Shown here: one piece after another, positions 16,027 to 23,346 of the stretch
Position numbering within the stretch: the first letter of the stretch is position 1
Layout of the letters: each line of letters starts with the position of its first letter
Source: CAIMZW01 sp037133095
Lineage (GTDB): Bacteria > Actinomycetota > Actinomycetes > Nanopelagicales > Nanopelagicaceae
Direction: 5' to 3'
Assembly: GCA_037133095.1 (NCBI GenBank)
Contig: JBAXOT010000013.1
Location: 1 to 42,203, forward strand
Length of the DNA: 42,203 nucleotides
Position numbers and translations under genes: made by a program
The notes under the pieces: generated by a model
The model's database searches: none
Told to the model about the DNA's origin: nothing
The model's input: the letters and a program-made list of their open reading frames with translations, nothing else

Positions 16027-17012
16027 AGAAGCGTCTCTTTCTTTCGCTGGTCGCAACCGCTTCGATAATGACTGGTGTGGCATCTTGTGCGAATGCCGAT
16101 ATTTCGCCAACGCCATCGGCATCGCCATCTGACCCCTCGAGCGCCAGCGCGACGGCAACTCCAACCTCTTCGACTTTTGTCATTCCCGTACCCAAACTTA
16201 TTGACAGTGCAGTTCCGTTGAGTATCAAACCGCAACTTTTCATAGCGATGGAAGATCGTCCAAAGCCCTATGTCGATAGATGTCATGTCCAATTGAATTT
16301 ATTGCCTACCACTGCAAGCTGCATTTATGGGAATGCCAACGCCAAACACACGATTGTTGTTTATGGTGACAGTCATGCGCTCTCTTGGTTTCCTGCGGTG
16401 GAAGCCATTGCGATCCAAAAGAATTGGCGTTTTATTAGTCTCACCATGTCATCCTGTTGGCCATCAGATATTGCACCTTGGAATGGCACGACTCATATTT
16501 TGATGAAGAATTGTTCTTCCTGGCGAATCGCAACGTTGGCCAAAATTGCCAAGCTCAAACCAGATATCGTGATTGTGTCGGGGACCAAAGGGTTTGCTAC
16601 GGTGGACAGCAAAGGTGTGGTCCTCGCAGGCGACGCTCGAACGGCCGCCTGGAAAGCCGGAATGCTTCGAACCCTCGCAAAATTAAAGGCGGCTTCCCCT
16701 CGCGTAGTTATGTTGGGGGATATCCCCGCATCTTCGGTTGACGCACCAGATTGTTTGCTGCTCCACCTAACAAGTATTGCGGCCTGTGCTACGCCATTCA
16801 TTCAAGCGACAGCTCCGGCTTGGCACCTCGTGGAAAGTTCGGTCGCCTCCCAGATGAAAGTTCAATTAATTGACCCCACACTTTGGATTTGCCAGACCGA
16901 TCCTTGTTCTGTTGTTCAAGGAAACTACCTGGTCTTCGTCGATGCAGGGCATCTTTCGGAAACTTTCGCGACGTATTTGGCGCCACAGTTACGGGCTTCT
17001 TTAAAAATTTAG
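16023..17012 (+). CDS. Exported SGNH-fold hydrolase/transacylase, putative lipoprotein
   Basis: 329 residues. An N-terminal signal peptide ends at TGVAS-C22, a plausible though imperfect lipobox, followed by a Ser/Pro/Thr-rich linker to residue 55. The rest matches the SGNH domain that forms the C-terminal half of OafA-type acyltransferases: VVYGDSHALSWFP with catalytic S117, and the terminal DxxH pair D307/H310 (VDAGHLSETFA). Six cysteines in the domain may form disulfides. Here the domain stands alone, without the ten-helix acyltransferase part. Overlap with the peptidase gene suggests work on the same wall polymer, for example O-acetyl transfer or removal. Confidence 0.82.
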   Translation: MKKRLFLSLVATASIMTGVASCANADISPTPSASPSDPSSASATATPTSSTFVIPVPKLIDSAVPLSIKPQLFIAMEDRPKPYVDRCHVQLNLLPTTASCIYGNANAKHTIVVYGDSHALSWFPAVEAIAIQKNWRFISLTMSSCWPSDIAPWNGTTHILMKNCSSWRIATLAKIAKLKPDIVIVSGTKGFATVDSKGVVLAGDARTAAWKAGMLRTLAKLKAASPRVVMLGDIPASSVDAPDCLLLHLTSIAACATPFIQATAPAWHLVESSVASQMKVQLIDPTLWICQTDPCSVVQGNYLVFVDAGHLSETFATYLAPQLRASLKI

Positions 17013-17013
17013 A

Positions 17014-18069
17014 TTAATTTTCCCACGATTGTGGCTCGGTTATTACGGAACAATCTTCCACCAATGCGCGATGCATTGCCAAGGAAATATGGTGATCATG
17101 AATTCCGTCGGCCAAAGGATATGGGGCTGGTCCGGAATCTTGCACCCAATCTGACATCGAAATCATCAGAGTTGCAATTGCAATCTCCTCGTCAGACCAG
17201 GCTTGATTAGTAAAAGGATTTCTATAAAGAATTTCTGATTCAAAGGCGATGTGATCCGTTCGGTATCCATCCAAATCCAAGTCATAACCAGTTTGACGTC
17301 GAAGAATTGGAGAAGTCCTAAAAGTATTCGGTGCCACAAAATGAGTAACTGCGTCATCATTGATTTCACCGTGACTTCCTCTGACTAAAGTTCTGCGAGT
17401 TCGAAGCTGGTTATGCCATTGATTATCGGTAAAGTCGTATACCCCAAAGGCTTCTTGGCCAAAGTCAATCAATGAAAGAATGGTTGCGGCCTTTTTTGGT
17501 GACAAGTCCGAATTCCATCCCGCTCGCGAAATGGGATCGATGAGTGGCCCGGTCATTTCGTGAGAACGAATCGTTACCGGGTGTCGACCCACTCCAAGAT
17601 ATTTTCGCATCAGGGCAATCGCGTGGTAATCGTGAGTGGAAGAGATATGAACTTGCGAAACTTTGCCTATGGTTTGGGAATTCACCAGCGAAATGCGTGC
17701 GGCGTGAGACGGCAGGAGTGGGTATTGCTCGGAAACTTGCACCAAATTCTGCGATCCAACTCTCTGCCACAAACTTTGAAGCGAGGGTAGGTCAGGCGCA
17801 GGCGGTGTTTCAGCAAGTACTGGTATTCCTAATTCGACGGCTTCTATGATCAAGCCAGGACTTGCGCCCCATGGGACTGCAGTGACTAGAAAATCAGGGC
17901 GCGTTTTACTCAGGCATTCTTGGATTGATAAAAAAGTAGGGTGCAACATTTCTTTTGGCGAGCGAATGATGGAACCAACGAACTCCACCTCTTCCAAATG
18001 AGCGGCGAGTTTGACGAAGAACTCAGAGCGCCAACCAGTTCCGACGACGGCGAACTTTGTTGGAGCCAC
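17014..18069 (-). CDS. Gfo/Idh/MocA-family oxidoreductase, atypical active-site motif
   Basis: 351 residues with an N-terminal Rossmann domain (VVGTGWRSEFF at 8-18) and the Gfo/Idh C-terminal fold. Members oxidise or reduce sugars and cyclitols with NAD(P). The usual EKP motif, whose lysine takes part in catalysis, is here AETPPAP near residue 92, so the lysine is missing; a His/Arg block (YHAIALMRKYLGVG near 149) replaces the common GxxxD/H region. It may have a changed reaction or be non-catalytic. It starts at the base after the stop of the CysK-like gene and is probably co-expressed with it. Substrate unknown. Confidence 0.75.
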   Translation of the reverse strand: MAPTKFAVVGTGWRSEFFVKLAAHLEEVEFVGSIIRSPKEMLHPTFLSIQECLSKTRPDFLVTAVPWGASPGLIIEAVELGIPVLAETPPAPDLPSLQSLWQRVGSQNLVQVSEQYPLLPSHAARISLVNSQTIGKVSQVHISSTHDYHAIALMRKYLGVGRHPVTIRSHEMTGPLIDPISRAGWNSDLSPKKAATILSLIDFGQEAFGVYDFTDNQWHNQLRTRRTLVRGSHGEINDDAVTHFVAPNTFRTSPILRRQTGYDLDLDGYRTDHIAFESEILYRNPFTNQAWSDEEIAIATLMISMSDWVQDSGPAPYPLADGIHDHHISLAMHRALVEDCSVITEPQSWEN

Positions 18070-18951
18070 TTACATTAACCAGTAGTCGTTTATGTATTTC
18101 TCGCCCTCGTCGCAGAAAAAAGTGACAACATTTTCAACGTTGTATTCGATCTTGAGTTTCTGGGCCGCCAGCATATGAGCGCCGGATGACGGCCCAACGA
18201 AGAGACCGTGTTTAGTTGCGAGTCGACGCATTTCGACCACGGCATCATCAGAATGAACATCAACTAATCCATCAATCTCACCTCGATGGCGTTCGATGAT
18301 GCCTGGGACAAAGCCATCTGCAATTCCCTCGATTAAATGTTTCGCAACTTCACCGCAGAGTATGGTGCACGATTCTGCAGGCTCTAGGGCGATGACCTTG
18401 CAATCCGGATTTGCCGCTTTAAAGGCCTGACCAACCCCAATGATCGTTCCGCCAGTGCCAACTCCACCTATGACTAGATCTGGCAGAACAGGAAGTTGCT
18501 CCAGAATCTCTTTACCGAGCCACTCTCGGTTTTCAACCACATTCCATTCATTATCAAATTGCTGTGGTGCGAAAAAGCCCGGTTGCTCGCCAATTCGGCG
18601 TGCCTCCTCCAGGGCATCATTGACATGGAAATCGCCCATTGTTTTCACCTCGGCACCAAATCCTCGGGAGATTGCGGTCCGTTCTTGACTCATACCATCG
18701 GGCATAATTACCAACATTTTGTAGCCCTTGACGGCTGCCACCATGCTCATGGCGTTCCCGGTATTCCCGCTGCTGGCTTCGACAATTGTGTCGCCAGGAT
18801 GAATAAGGCCTTCGGCTTCAGCCCGTTCGATCATGTATTTTGCTATTCGTGCTTTAATCGAGCCAGACGGGTTGAGGTACTCCATCTTCACCCAGATTCC
18901 CTCAATATTGATAAGAGGGGTATTCCCGATGGCATCGAGGATGGTCTTCAC
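18070..18951 (-). CDS. Cysteine synthase-family PLP enzyme
   Basis: 293-residue fold-type II PLP enzyme of the CysK/CBS family. The Schiff-base lysine is K33 in NPSGSIKAR, the substrate loop is SSGNTGN near 60-66 and the phosphate loop is GVGTGGTIIG. The C-terminus has VGPSSGAH and FCDEGEKYI, seen in cysteine synthases, and no CBS domains. The motif is SIKAR instead of the usual SVKDR, so the exact substrate (O-acetylserine, O-phosphoserine or another beta-replacement) is uncertain. Start GTG at 18951 is preceded by a good AGGAG. It heads a two-gene unit with the Gfo/Idh-like gene. Confidence 0.85.
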   Translation of the reverse strand: MKTILDAIGNTPLINIEGIWVKMEYLNPSGSIKARIAKYMIERAEAEGLIHPGDTIVEASSGNTGNAMSMVAAVKGYKMLVIMPDGMSQERTAISRGFGAEVKTMGDFHVNDALEEARRIGEQPGFFAPQQFDNEWNVVENREWLGKEILEQLPVLPDLVIGGVGTGGTIIGVGQAFKAANPDCKVIALEPAESCTILCGEVAKHLIEGIADGFVPGIIERHRGEIDGLVDVHSDDAVVEMRRLATKHGLFVGPSSGAHMLAAQKLKIEYNVENVVTFFCDEGEKYINDYWLM

Positions 18952-19051
18952 GTCAACTCCTTTGTTGAGTCATTTACTATGAGAACAGATTAGCCAGTTT
19001 CCCTCATTATGGGTCTAGTTTCTGGTTAACGAGTTCGCAACAGAGCGGGTT

Positions 19052-19057
19052 TATGAT
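19052..19057 (+). promoter_or_regulatory. -10 box TATGAT for the phosphoribosyltransferase gene
   Basis: TATGAT followed by 6 bases and the ATG at 19064, with no ribosome site; leaderless pattern. Confidence 0.55.
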
Positions 19058-19063
19058 TCCAAT

Positions 19064-19549
19064 ATGAGCGAACGCGAAGTAATGACATATGAAATCTTTG
19101 GCCGAGCCACCCGAGAACTCGCCCAGACCATCGCCGATTCCGGATTCAAGCCCGACATCATTCTCTCCATCGCCCGAGGCGGATTTTTTCTCGGGGCCGG
19201 TCTCGGCTATGCCCTTGATGTGAAAAACGCCTTCATCATCAACGTAGAGTTTTATACCGGGGTTGACCAACGCCTTCCGATGCCAGTGATGCTGCCGCCA
19301 GTTCCAAGTCAAGTAGACATTTCCGGGGCGATCGTTTTGATTGCTGACGATGTGGCGGATTCAGGCGAAACACTTCGAATCGTTCAGGAGTTTTGCAGCG
19401 GGCATGTTAAAGAGGTACGAACCGCGGTTTTGTATGAGAAACCAACCAGCGCAATCAAGCCCGAGTATTCGTGGAGCAAGACCGATAAGTGGATTGACTT
19501 CCCGTGGTCATCACAAGGACCAGTGGTCGGAACTGGAATGAACCACTAG
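19064..19549 (+). CDS. Purine-type phosphoribosyltransferase
   Basis: 161-residue type I phosphoribosyltransferase that couples a nucleobase to PRPP in salvage. The PRPP loop VLIADDVADSGETL is at about 91-104 and the ARGG block at 37-40 matches the xanthine/hypoxanthine-guanine group. Among relatives, actinobacterial proteins of this length are often annotated as xanthine phosphoribosyltransferase or hypothetical PRTase; the base is not determined. The start is fixed by the promoter 6 bases upstream. Stand-alone gene. Confidence 0.85.
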   Translation: MSEREVMTYEIFGRATRELAQTIADSGFKPDIILSIARGGFFLGAGLGYALDVKNAFIINVEFYTGVDQRLPMPVMLPPVPSQVDISGAIVLIADDVADSGETLRIVQEFCSGHVKEVRTAVLYEKPTSAIKPEYSWSKTDKWIDFPWSSQGPVVGTGMNH

Positions 19550-19550
19550 A

Positions 19551-19634
19551 TCATTTATGGCGAATCGCGGTCAAAAGAAAGATCGCACCAAATCCAATGG
19601 CAAGACCAATCAACCGCAATCGTCCTTTATTCAT
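19551..19634 (-). CDS. Possible 27-residue single-helix membrane peptide
   Basis: Very small frame: a basic N-terminus (MNKGRLR), one hydrophobic stretch (LIGLAIGFGAIFLLTAI) and a basic tail (RHK). The ATG is preceded by AGGGAG at proper spacing, which is rare in this AT-balanced region. It lies 82 bases downstream of corA on the same strand and ends 1 base from the phosphoribosyltransferase stop. Small membrane peptides of this kind often modulate transporters, but nothing here shows such a role. Confidence 0.4.
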   Translation of the reverse strand: MNKGRLRLIGLAIGFGAIFLLTAIRHK

Positions 19635-19715
19635 GAACTGCTCCCTAGATATGAAGAGTCTGAGGATATCGCCAATGGCGCTACGAGAGTTGGATACATG
19701 ACGGCAAGCGAGTGG

Positions 19716-20687
19716 TTAGAGCCAGCGAGATTTCTTGAATTGCCGAAAGAGGTATCCAGTAAGAGTCGCCATCAGGGTCAAAACAAGGGGATAGCCAAAC
19801 TTGTAACTCAGTTCTGGCATGTGGTGAAAATTCATACCGTAGATTCCGGCAATCATGGTTGGACCTGAGGCCAAGGCAACCCAGGACGATATTTTTCGGA
19901 CATCGATATTTTGTTGCACCTGAACGTGAGCCAAGTCAGCTTGCAAAACATTCGTTAACAGGGTATCTAAACCGCTGGCATGGTCAACCGCATGGAGAAG
20001 ATGGTCGAGAGTGTCTCGAAAAAATGGCTTCAAATTGTGAGGTACATCGAGGAATGTTTCGCTGGCAATTTTAGTAATAGGGATGACCAAAGGTTCGATA
20101 GCGTGACGAAATTCTATGAACTCGCGTTTCATGAAATAGATATCCTGTGAGAAGGTCTGTCGCTGCCCACCGAAAACTTTCGTTTCCAATTTGGCGACCT
20201 CGAGTTCCAGCTCGATCGCAATATTTGTGTACCCATCGATCACCTTGTCGGCGACCGCATGTAGAACCGCGTACGGACCTTGTTTAAGAAACTCGGGTCG
20301 AGATTCAAGTTCATGTCGGACCTGTGCCAGTGGCGCCCCTTCGCCGTGTCGAACGATCACGATGAAGTCATGATTGATGAAGCACAGTAGTTCACCCGTT
20401 GACACTTCACTCTTCGCCGCATCGAAAAAAACAGTGCGCAGCGTGAAGAAGGTCAACCCTTCGTAGTCTTCAATTTTGGGTCTTTGGTTTGCATTGATCG
20501 CATCTTCCACAGCCAATGGGTGAAAGTTGAGCTCGCCGACCACCATGTTGAATTCGGCTTCGGTTGGCTCGGCCAATCCCAACCACACAAACCCGGATTC
20601 GGATCGGGCGATTTCGACCAAATCCGAAACATCGGTAGGACCAGGGGTTCGAACCCCGTTTACGTACAGTGCGCAGTCAACAATCAT
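19716..20687 (-). CDS. corA: CorA-family Mg2+/Co2+ channel
   Basis: 323 residues, the normal length. A long alpha/beta cytoplasmic domain (1-250) is followed by two C-terminal membrane helices with the signature YGMNF between them and the outer loop MPEL, then a basic cytoplasmic tail (RQFKKSRWL). Works as a pentamer for magnesium uptake. The ATG at 20687 lies 6 bases after a TAGGCT box and so is probably leaderless; no M-box-like leader exists because there is no 5' UTR. Confidence 0.94.
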   Translation of the reverse strand: MIVDCALYVNGVRTPGPTDVSDLVEIARSESGFVWLGLAEPTEAEFNMVVGELNFHPLAVEDAINANQRPKIEDYEGLTFFTLRTVFFDAAKSEVSTGELLCFINHDFIVIVRHGEGAPLAQVRHELESRPEFLKQGPYAVLHAVADKVIDGYTNIAIELELEVAKLETKVFGGQRQTFSQDIYFMKREFIEFRHAIEPLVIPITKIASETFLDVPHNLKPFFRDTLDHLLHAVDHASGLDTLLTNVLQADLAHVQVQQNIDVRKISSWVALASGPTMIAGIYGMNFHHMPELSYKFGYPLVLTLMATLTGYLFRQFKKSRWL

Positions 20688-20693
20688 GGCAGA

Positions 20694-20699
20694 AGCCTA
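20694..20699 (-). promoter_or_regulatory. -10 box TAGGCT for corA
   Basis: Same hexamer as at argG; 6 bases to the corA ATG on the minus strand. Leaderless pattern. Confidence 0.5.
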
Positions 20700-20752
20700 A
20701 TATTCTCAGGAAAAAATAAGGTGGCGTAGGGGTGAACTTGAAGGTTTGGGCC

Positions 20753-20758
20753 TAGTTT
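20753..20758 (+). promoter_or_regulatory. -10 box TAGTTT for the glycine-rich secreted protein
   Basis: TAGTTT followed by 6 bases and ATG at 20765, no ribosome site. Divergent from corA. Confidence 0.4.
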
Positions 20759-20764
20759 GCGTTT

Positions 20765-21517
20765 ATGGCTTCCTGGACAAATCGCTCCCGAGCGCTGGCA
20801 CTCGTCGGCGCCGCTGTAACCGCGCTCTCGCTAATTGTTCCAATTTCTGCCTCTCAGGCCGCCGCCCCGGTCGCAGGTGGCGTTTGCCCTCACACGGGAT
20901 TCACCACAGTTATTGCCAATAAGGGGTATACCTGCAAACCAGTTTCTACCGGCTCTAAGAAGTTGGTCTGGACTTCCGATTCTGGAACGACGCCAAAAGT
21001 AACTCCCTCAACCAAACCTTCTATTGGTGGCGGCACCGGAACCAAACCATCGATAAATGGCGGCGGTGGCGATGGCCCAGATGGTGCTGGCGGCGGGATT
21101 AACCCCAATGGGGCTGCCTTTGCCAAATATCTTGCATGTCTGAAAGCAGCCGGCGTCACAACAATGCCGCAATTTGGCCGGCCTCAAAATGGCGGCGCAT
21201 CACCTGCACCAATCCCAACTCTCTCGGCAAAAGAAAAAGCAGCAATGGCGAAATGCGATTCACTTCGACCGCAATTCGGTGGTGGCTTCGGTGGCGCAGT
21301 TGTGACTCCGGCAACGAAGGCGTATCTCGCTTGTCTTAATACCAATGGTTTGAAAGTCACCACAATGCGTGAAATTCGAACCTTGGATCGCACAGCACCT
21401 GCAACCGCGAAGGCTTTGGCAGCTTGTGCCTCCAAGCTTCCGGCGCGCGGCGCAGGCGGGTTTGGCGGTGGATTCGGCAAGCCGAACGGTGCTCCATCGA
21501 AATCTCCTGCTGCATAG
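20765..21517 (+). CDS. Secreted glycine-rich protein with two cysteine-pair repeats
   Basis: 250 residues; no family I can name. Residues 1-33 are a signal peptide (cleavage after SASQAAA). Residues 38-70 form a small module C41...C57...KLVW that recurs in secreted actinobacterial proteins. A Gly/Pro/Thr-rich linker (75-115) follows, then two tandem repeats, 121-177 and 186-238. Each has YLACL at its start, a second cysteine about 31-39 residues later and ends in a glycine-rich FGGGFG stretch (C125/C164 and C190/C221). The pattern suggests two disulfide-closed helical hairpins on flexible arms. Stand-alone gene with its own strong terminator. Confidence 0.75.
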   Translation: MASWTNRSRALALVGAAVTALSLIVPISASQAAAPVAGGVCPHTGFTTVIANKGYTCKPVSTGSKKLVWTSDSGTTPKVTPSTKPSIGGGTGTKPSINGGGGDGPDGAGGGINPNGAAFAKYLACLKAAGVTTMPQFGRPQNGGASPAPIPTLSAKEKAAMAKCDSLRPQFGGGFGGAVVTPATKAYLACLNTNGLKVTTMREIRTLDRTAPATAKALAACASKLPARGAGGFGGGFGKPNGAPSKSPAA

Positions 21518-21534
21518 CTGCAAGAATCACCCTG

Positions 21535-21574
21535 CGCCGATTCCTTGATTATGGAGTCGGCGTTTGGTTTTTTT
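21535..21574 (+). terminator. Intrinsic terminator
   Basis: A hairpin at 21535-21562 with 10 paired bases (one G-T pair) and an 8-base loop is followed by TTTGGTTTTTTT. It lies 18 bases behind the stop of the glycine-rich protein gene and is the clearest terminator in the window. Confidence 0.85.
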
Positions 21575-21621
21575 GTGATGATTAATTGAGGCAATCACTA
21601 CTAAATATCTATGGTTGAATC

Positions 21622-21639
21622 CGTTAGTCGCTGCTAACG
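21622..21639 (+). promoter_or_regulatory. Likely ArsR operator overlapping the -10 box
   Basis: CGTTAG and CTAACG form a perfect inverted repeat around 6 bases. The right arm overlaps TAACGT (21635-21640), a -10 candidate 7 bases before the chosen ATG at 21648. An ArsR dimer bound here would block its own promoter. Confidence 0.5.
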
Positions 21640-21647
21640 TATTTCGT

Positions 21648-21986
21648 ATGTTAGATCTATTGGAAGTTGTGGCAGATCCCAACCGCCGCAAGATACTCAG
21701 GCTGCTCGCGAAATCTGAGCAATCGGTAACCGTGCTCTCCGAATCCTTTGACATCAGTCGCTCCGCTATTTCGCAACAACTGATTCTGCTTGCCGAGGCT
21801 GGATTAGTGAGCGCTCGCAAAGAAGGTCGGAATCGGATCTACAAAATTGAGCCATTTGGCATGGTCAAACTCCGTCAATTCTTTCTTGATCAATTTTGGT
21901 CAAGTGAAATCGATTCGCTGGTTCAAGATGCTCAGAGTTATCTAGATGTTAAGAAAACCTCAAGCAAGAAAACCATCATCCGCTAA
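21648..21986 (+). CDS. ArsR-family winged-helix repressor
   Basis: 112 residues from the ATG at 21648 (the open frame extends to a TTG at 21615, but this would run across the operator). The HTH core reads ISRSAISQQLILLAEAGLV and the wing RKEGRNRIYKI. No cysteine pair of the metal-sensing ArsR members is present, so the signal is probably not a metal. The pairing with a downstream SRPBCC (AHSA1-like) gene is a known arrangement in which the repressor controls the SRPBCC gene. First gene of a four-gene unit with gaps of 43, 22 and 11 bases. Confidence 0.88.
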   Translation: MLDLLEVVADPNRRKILRLLAKSEQSVTVLSESFDISRSAISQQLILLAEAGLVSARKEGRNRIYKIEPFGMVKLRQFFLDQFWSSEIDSLVQDAQSYLDVKKTSSKKTIIR

Positions 21987-22009
21987 TACCATCATCCGCT
22001 AATACCATC
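21972..22009 (+). repeat. 16-base tandem duplication across the arsR stop codon
   Basis: ACCATCATCCGCTAAT occurs twice in direct tandem (21972-21987, 21988-22003) and the first 6 bases a third time. The first copy carries the TAA stop of arsR, so the extra copy lengthens only the spacer before the next ribosome site. Likely a slippage duplication. Confidence 0.8.
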
Positions 22010-22029
22010 GACAAAAGAGGGAACCGTTA

Positions 22030-23010
22030 ATGGCATATGACACCACAGTATTTATTCCACTCGATCCTTACGCAGTCTTTGATTTAGTGACACAACCCGA
22101 GCGCCTGCGACGTTGGAAGACCGTCGCCGCTCGAGTAGATCTCGTCGTTGGCGGCGAATATCGCTGGACCATCACTCCTGGTCATAGCGCCGCTGGACAT
22201 GTTCGAGAGTTGATTCCTGGCAAGAAGATGGTTATCAGCTGGGGTTGGGAAGGAGACACTGATTTGCCACCAGATGCTTCGGTGGTCACCATAACTTTAG
22301 AAGCCGTCACGGGCGGAACGAATCTTCGACTCAATCATGACGGGCTCAATGAGGAACAGGCTGCAAGTCATGGTGAGGGTTGGAGCCATTACCTTGCAAG
22401 GTTGGCCGAATATGCAACAAATGGTGAGATTGCCGAGGATCCCTGGAAATATGCGCCCGCGAATATGGATGAACTCACGGCTGCTGAGGCTGCGCTCGTC
22501 ATTGCCCAAAGAGTTCTGAACAATATTTCGATTGGGGATTTTGAAAAACCAACGCCGTGTGAAGATATGAATGTCGGGCAACTTGTCGATCACTTGTACC
22601 GAGCCATCAATAATTATGCCAAAGGGTTGGGGGCCGTTGTCGAAGATGACAAGTCTCGAAGCGCGGAAGACCGAGTGGCAACGATTGGGCAAGTAGCCAT
22701 TGAAGCTTTTCGCAAAGCAGGTTTAGCGGGAACTATTGACCTCACCTTTGCCACCTTTCCAAAGTCGCTTGCCATCTGTTTTCTTGATGTTGAAATATTG
22801 GTTCACACCTGGGATTTGGCAACGGCCACCGGGCAACTGCTGGATGTTTCACCAGTGGTCTCAAACTTCATTTATGAGCTTGCAGAGAAATCAATTACAG
22901 ATGGCGTACGGGGGACTGGCTTGTACGGTCCAGTCGTTTCCACTGACACTGCGGCCGCCAGCCTTGATCGATTAATTGCCTTTACTGGTCGACAACCCGT
23001 CGCCAGCTAA
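22030..23010 (+). CDS. SRPBCC (AHSA1-like) domain fused to a DinB/mycothiol-transferase-like domain
   Basis: 326 residues. Residues 1-135 are an AHSA1-type SRPBCC ligand-binding fold (PLDPYAVFDLVTQPERLRRWK, later GHVRELIPGKKMVISWGW). Residues 148-326 match the TIGR03086/maleylpyruvate-isomerase N-terminal family: TPCEDM near 175, H188 in LVDHLY and H259 in VHTWDLATATGQ as metal ligands. DinB-type proteins of this group act with mycothiol or bind a divalent metal. Normally the two domains are separate proteins. Start ATG has AGAGGGAA before it. Probably detoxifies or modifies a hydrophobic small molecule sensed by the upstream ArsR; the substrate is unknown. Confidence 0.85.
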   Translation: MAYDTTVFIPLDPYAVFDLVTQPERLRRWKTVAARVDLVVGGEYRWTITPGHSAAGHVRELIPGKKMVISWGWEGDTDLPPDASVVTITLEAVTGGTNLRLNHDGLNEEQAASHGEGWSHYLARLAEYATNGEIAEDPWKYAPANMDELTAAEAALVIAQRVLNNISIGDFEKPTPCEDMNVGQLVDHLYRAINNYAKGLGAVVEDDKSRSAEDRVATIGQVAIEAFRKAGLAGTIDLTFATFPKSLAICFLDVEILVHTWDLATATGQLLDVSPVVSNFIYELAEKSITDGVRGTGLYGPVVSTDTAAASLDRLIAFTGRQPVAS

Positions 23011-23032
23011 TGAGAAATGGAGAGAAGGAATA

Positions 23033-23335
23033 ATGGCTAGATATATCTACCTCTACAAAGGTCCACAAGTGGAAATGAGCCCCGATTTCGGCGCTGCATG
23101 GGGCGCATGGATGCAAAAAGTTGGTTCCGCGCTGCTCGATGAAGGCGCACCTTTTGGCCAAGGCACAAATATCAGCGATGATCATGTTGAATCTGCAGCT
23201 TTAGGCTTAACCGGATTCACCATCATGGAGGCGACTGACATGAACCATGCCAAGTCACTTATGGATGGTCATCCTTGGCTCGCAGGCAGCGATGGAACTT
23301 TCAGTTTTGATATTTTTGAACTGATTGCAATGTAA
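23033..23335 (+). CDS. YCII-like small protein
   Basis: 100 residues from the ATG at 23033, which has a GGAGAGAAGGA ribosome region; the longer open frame to 22976 would overlap the upstream gene. The sequence (YIYLYKGPQ..., GFTIMEATDMNHAKSLMDGHPWL..., GTFSFDIFELIAM) has the shape of the YCII/dimeric ferredoxin-like fold, with the His-containing GHPWL block. Function in the family is mostly unknown; some are dehydrochlorinase-like. Third gene of the ArsR unit. Confidence 0.75.
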   Translation: MARYIYLYKGPQVEMSPDFGAAWGAWMQKVGSALLDEGAPFGQGTNISDDHVESAALGLTGFTIMEATDMNHAKSLMDGHPWLAGSDGTFSFDIFELIAM

Positions 23336-23346
23336 TGTAAGGAGTT

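Noticed and set aside
15701..16243. 180-codon minus-strand frame
   Set aside because: Antisense to the NlpC/P60 and SGNH genes, no recognisable motif, no ribosome site.
19522..19547. Imperfect hairpin at the end of the phosphoribosyltransferase gene
   Set aside because: Within the coding end, mismatched and without a T-run; not supported as a terminator.
20644..20657. GGGGTTCGAACCCC, looks like a tRNA T-arm
   Set aside because: No acceptor, D or anticodon arm fits around it; it lies inside the corA coding sequence, so it is a chance palindrome.
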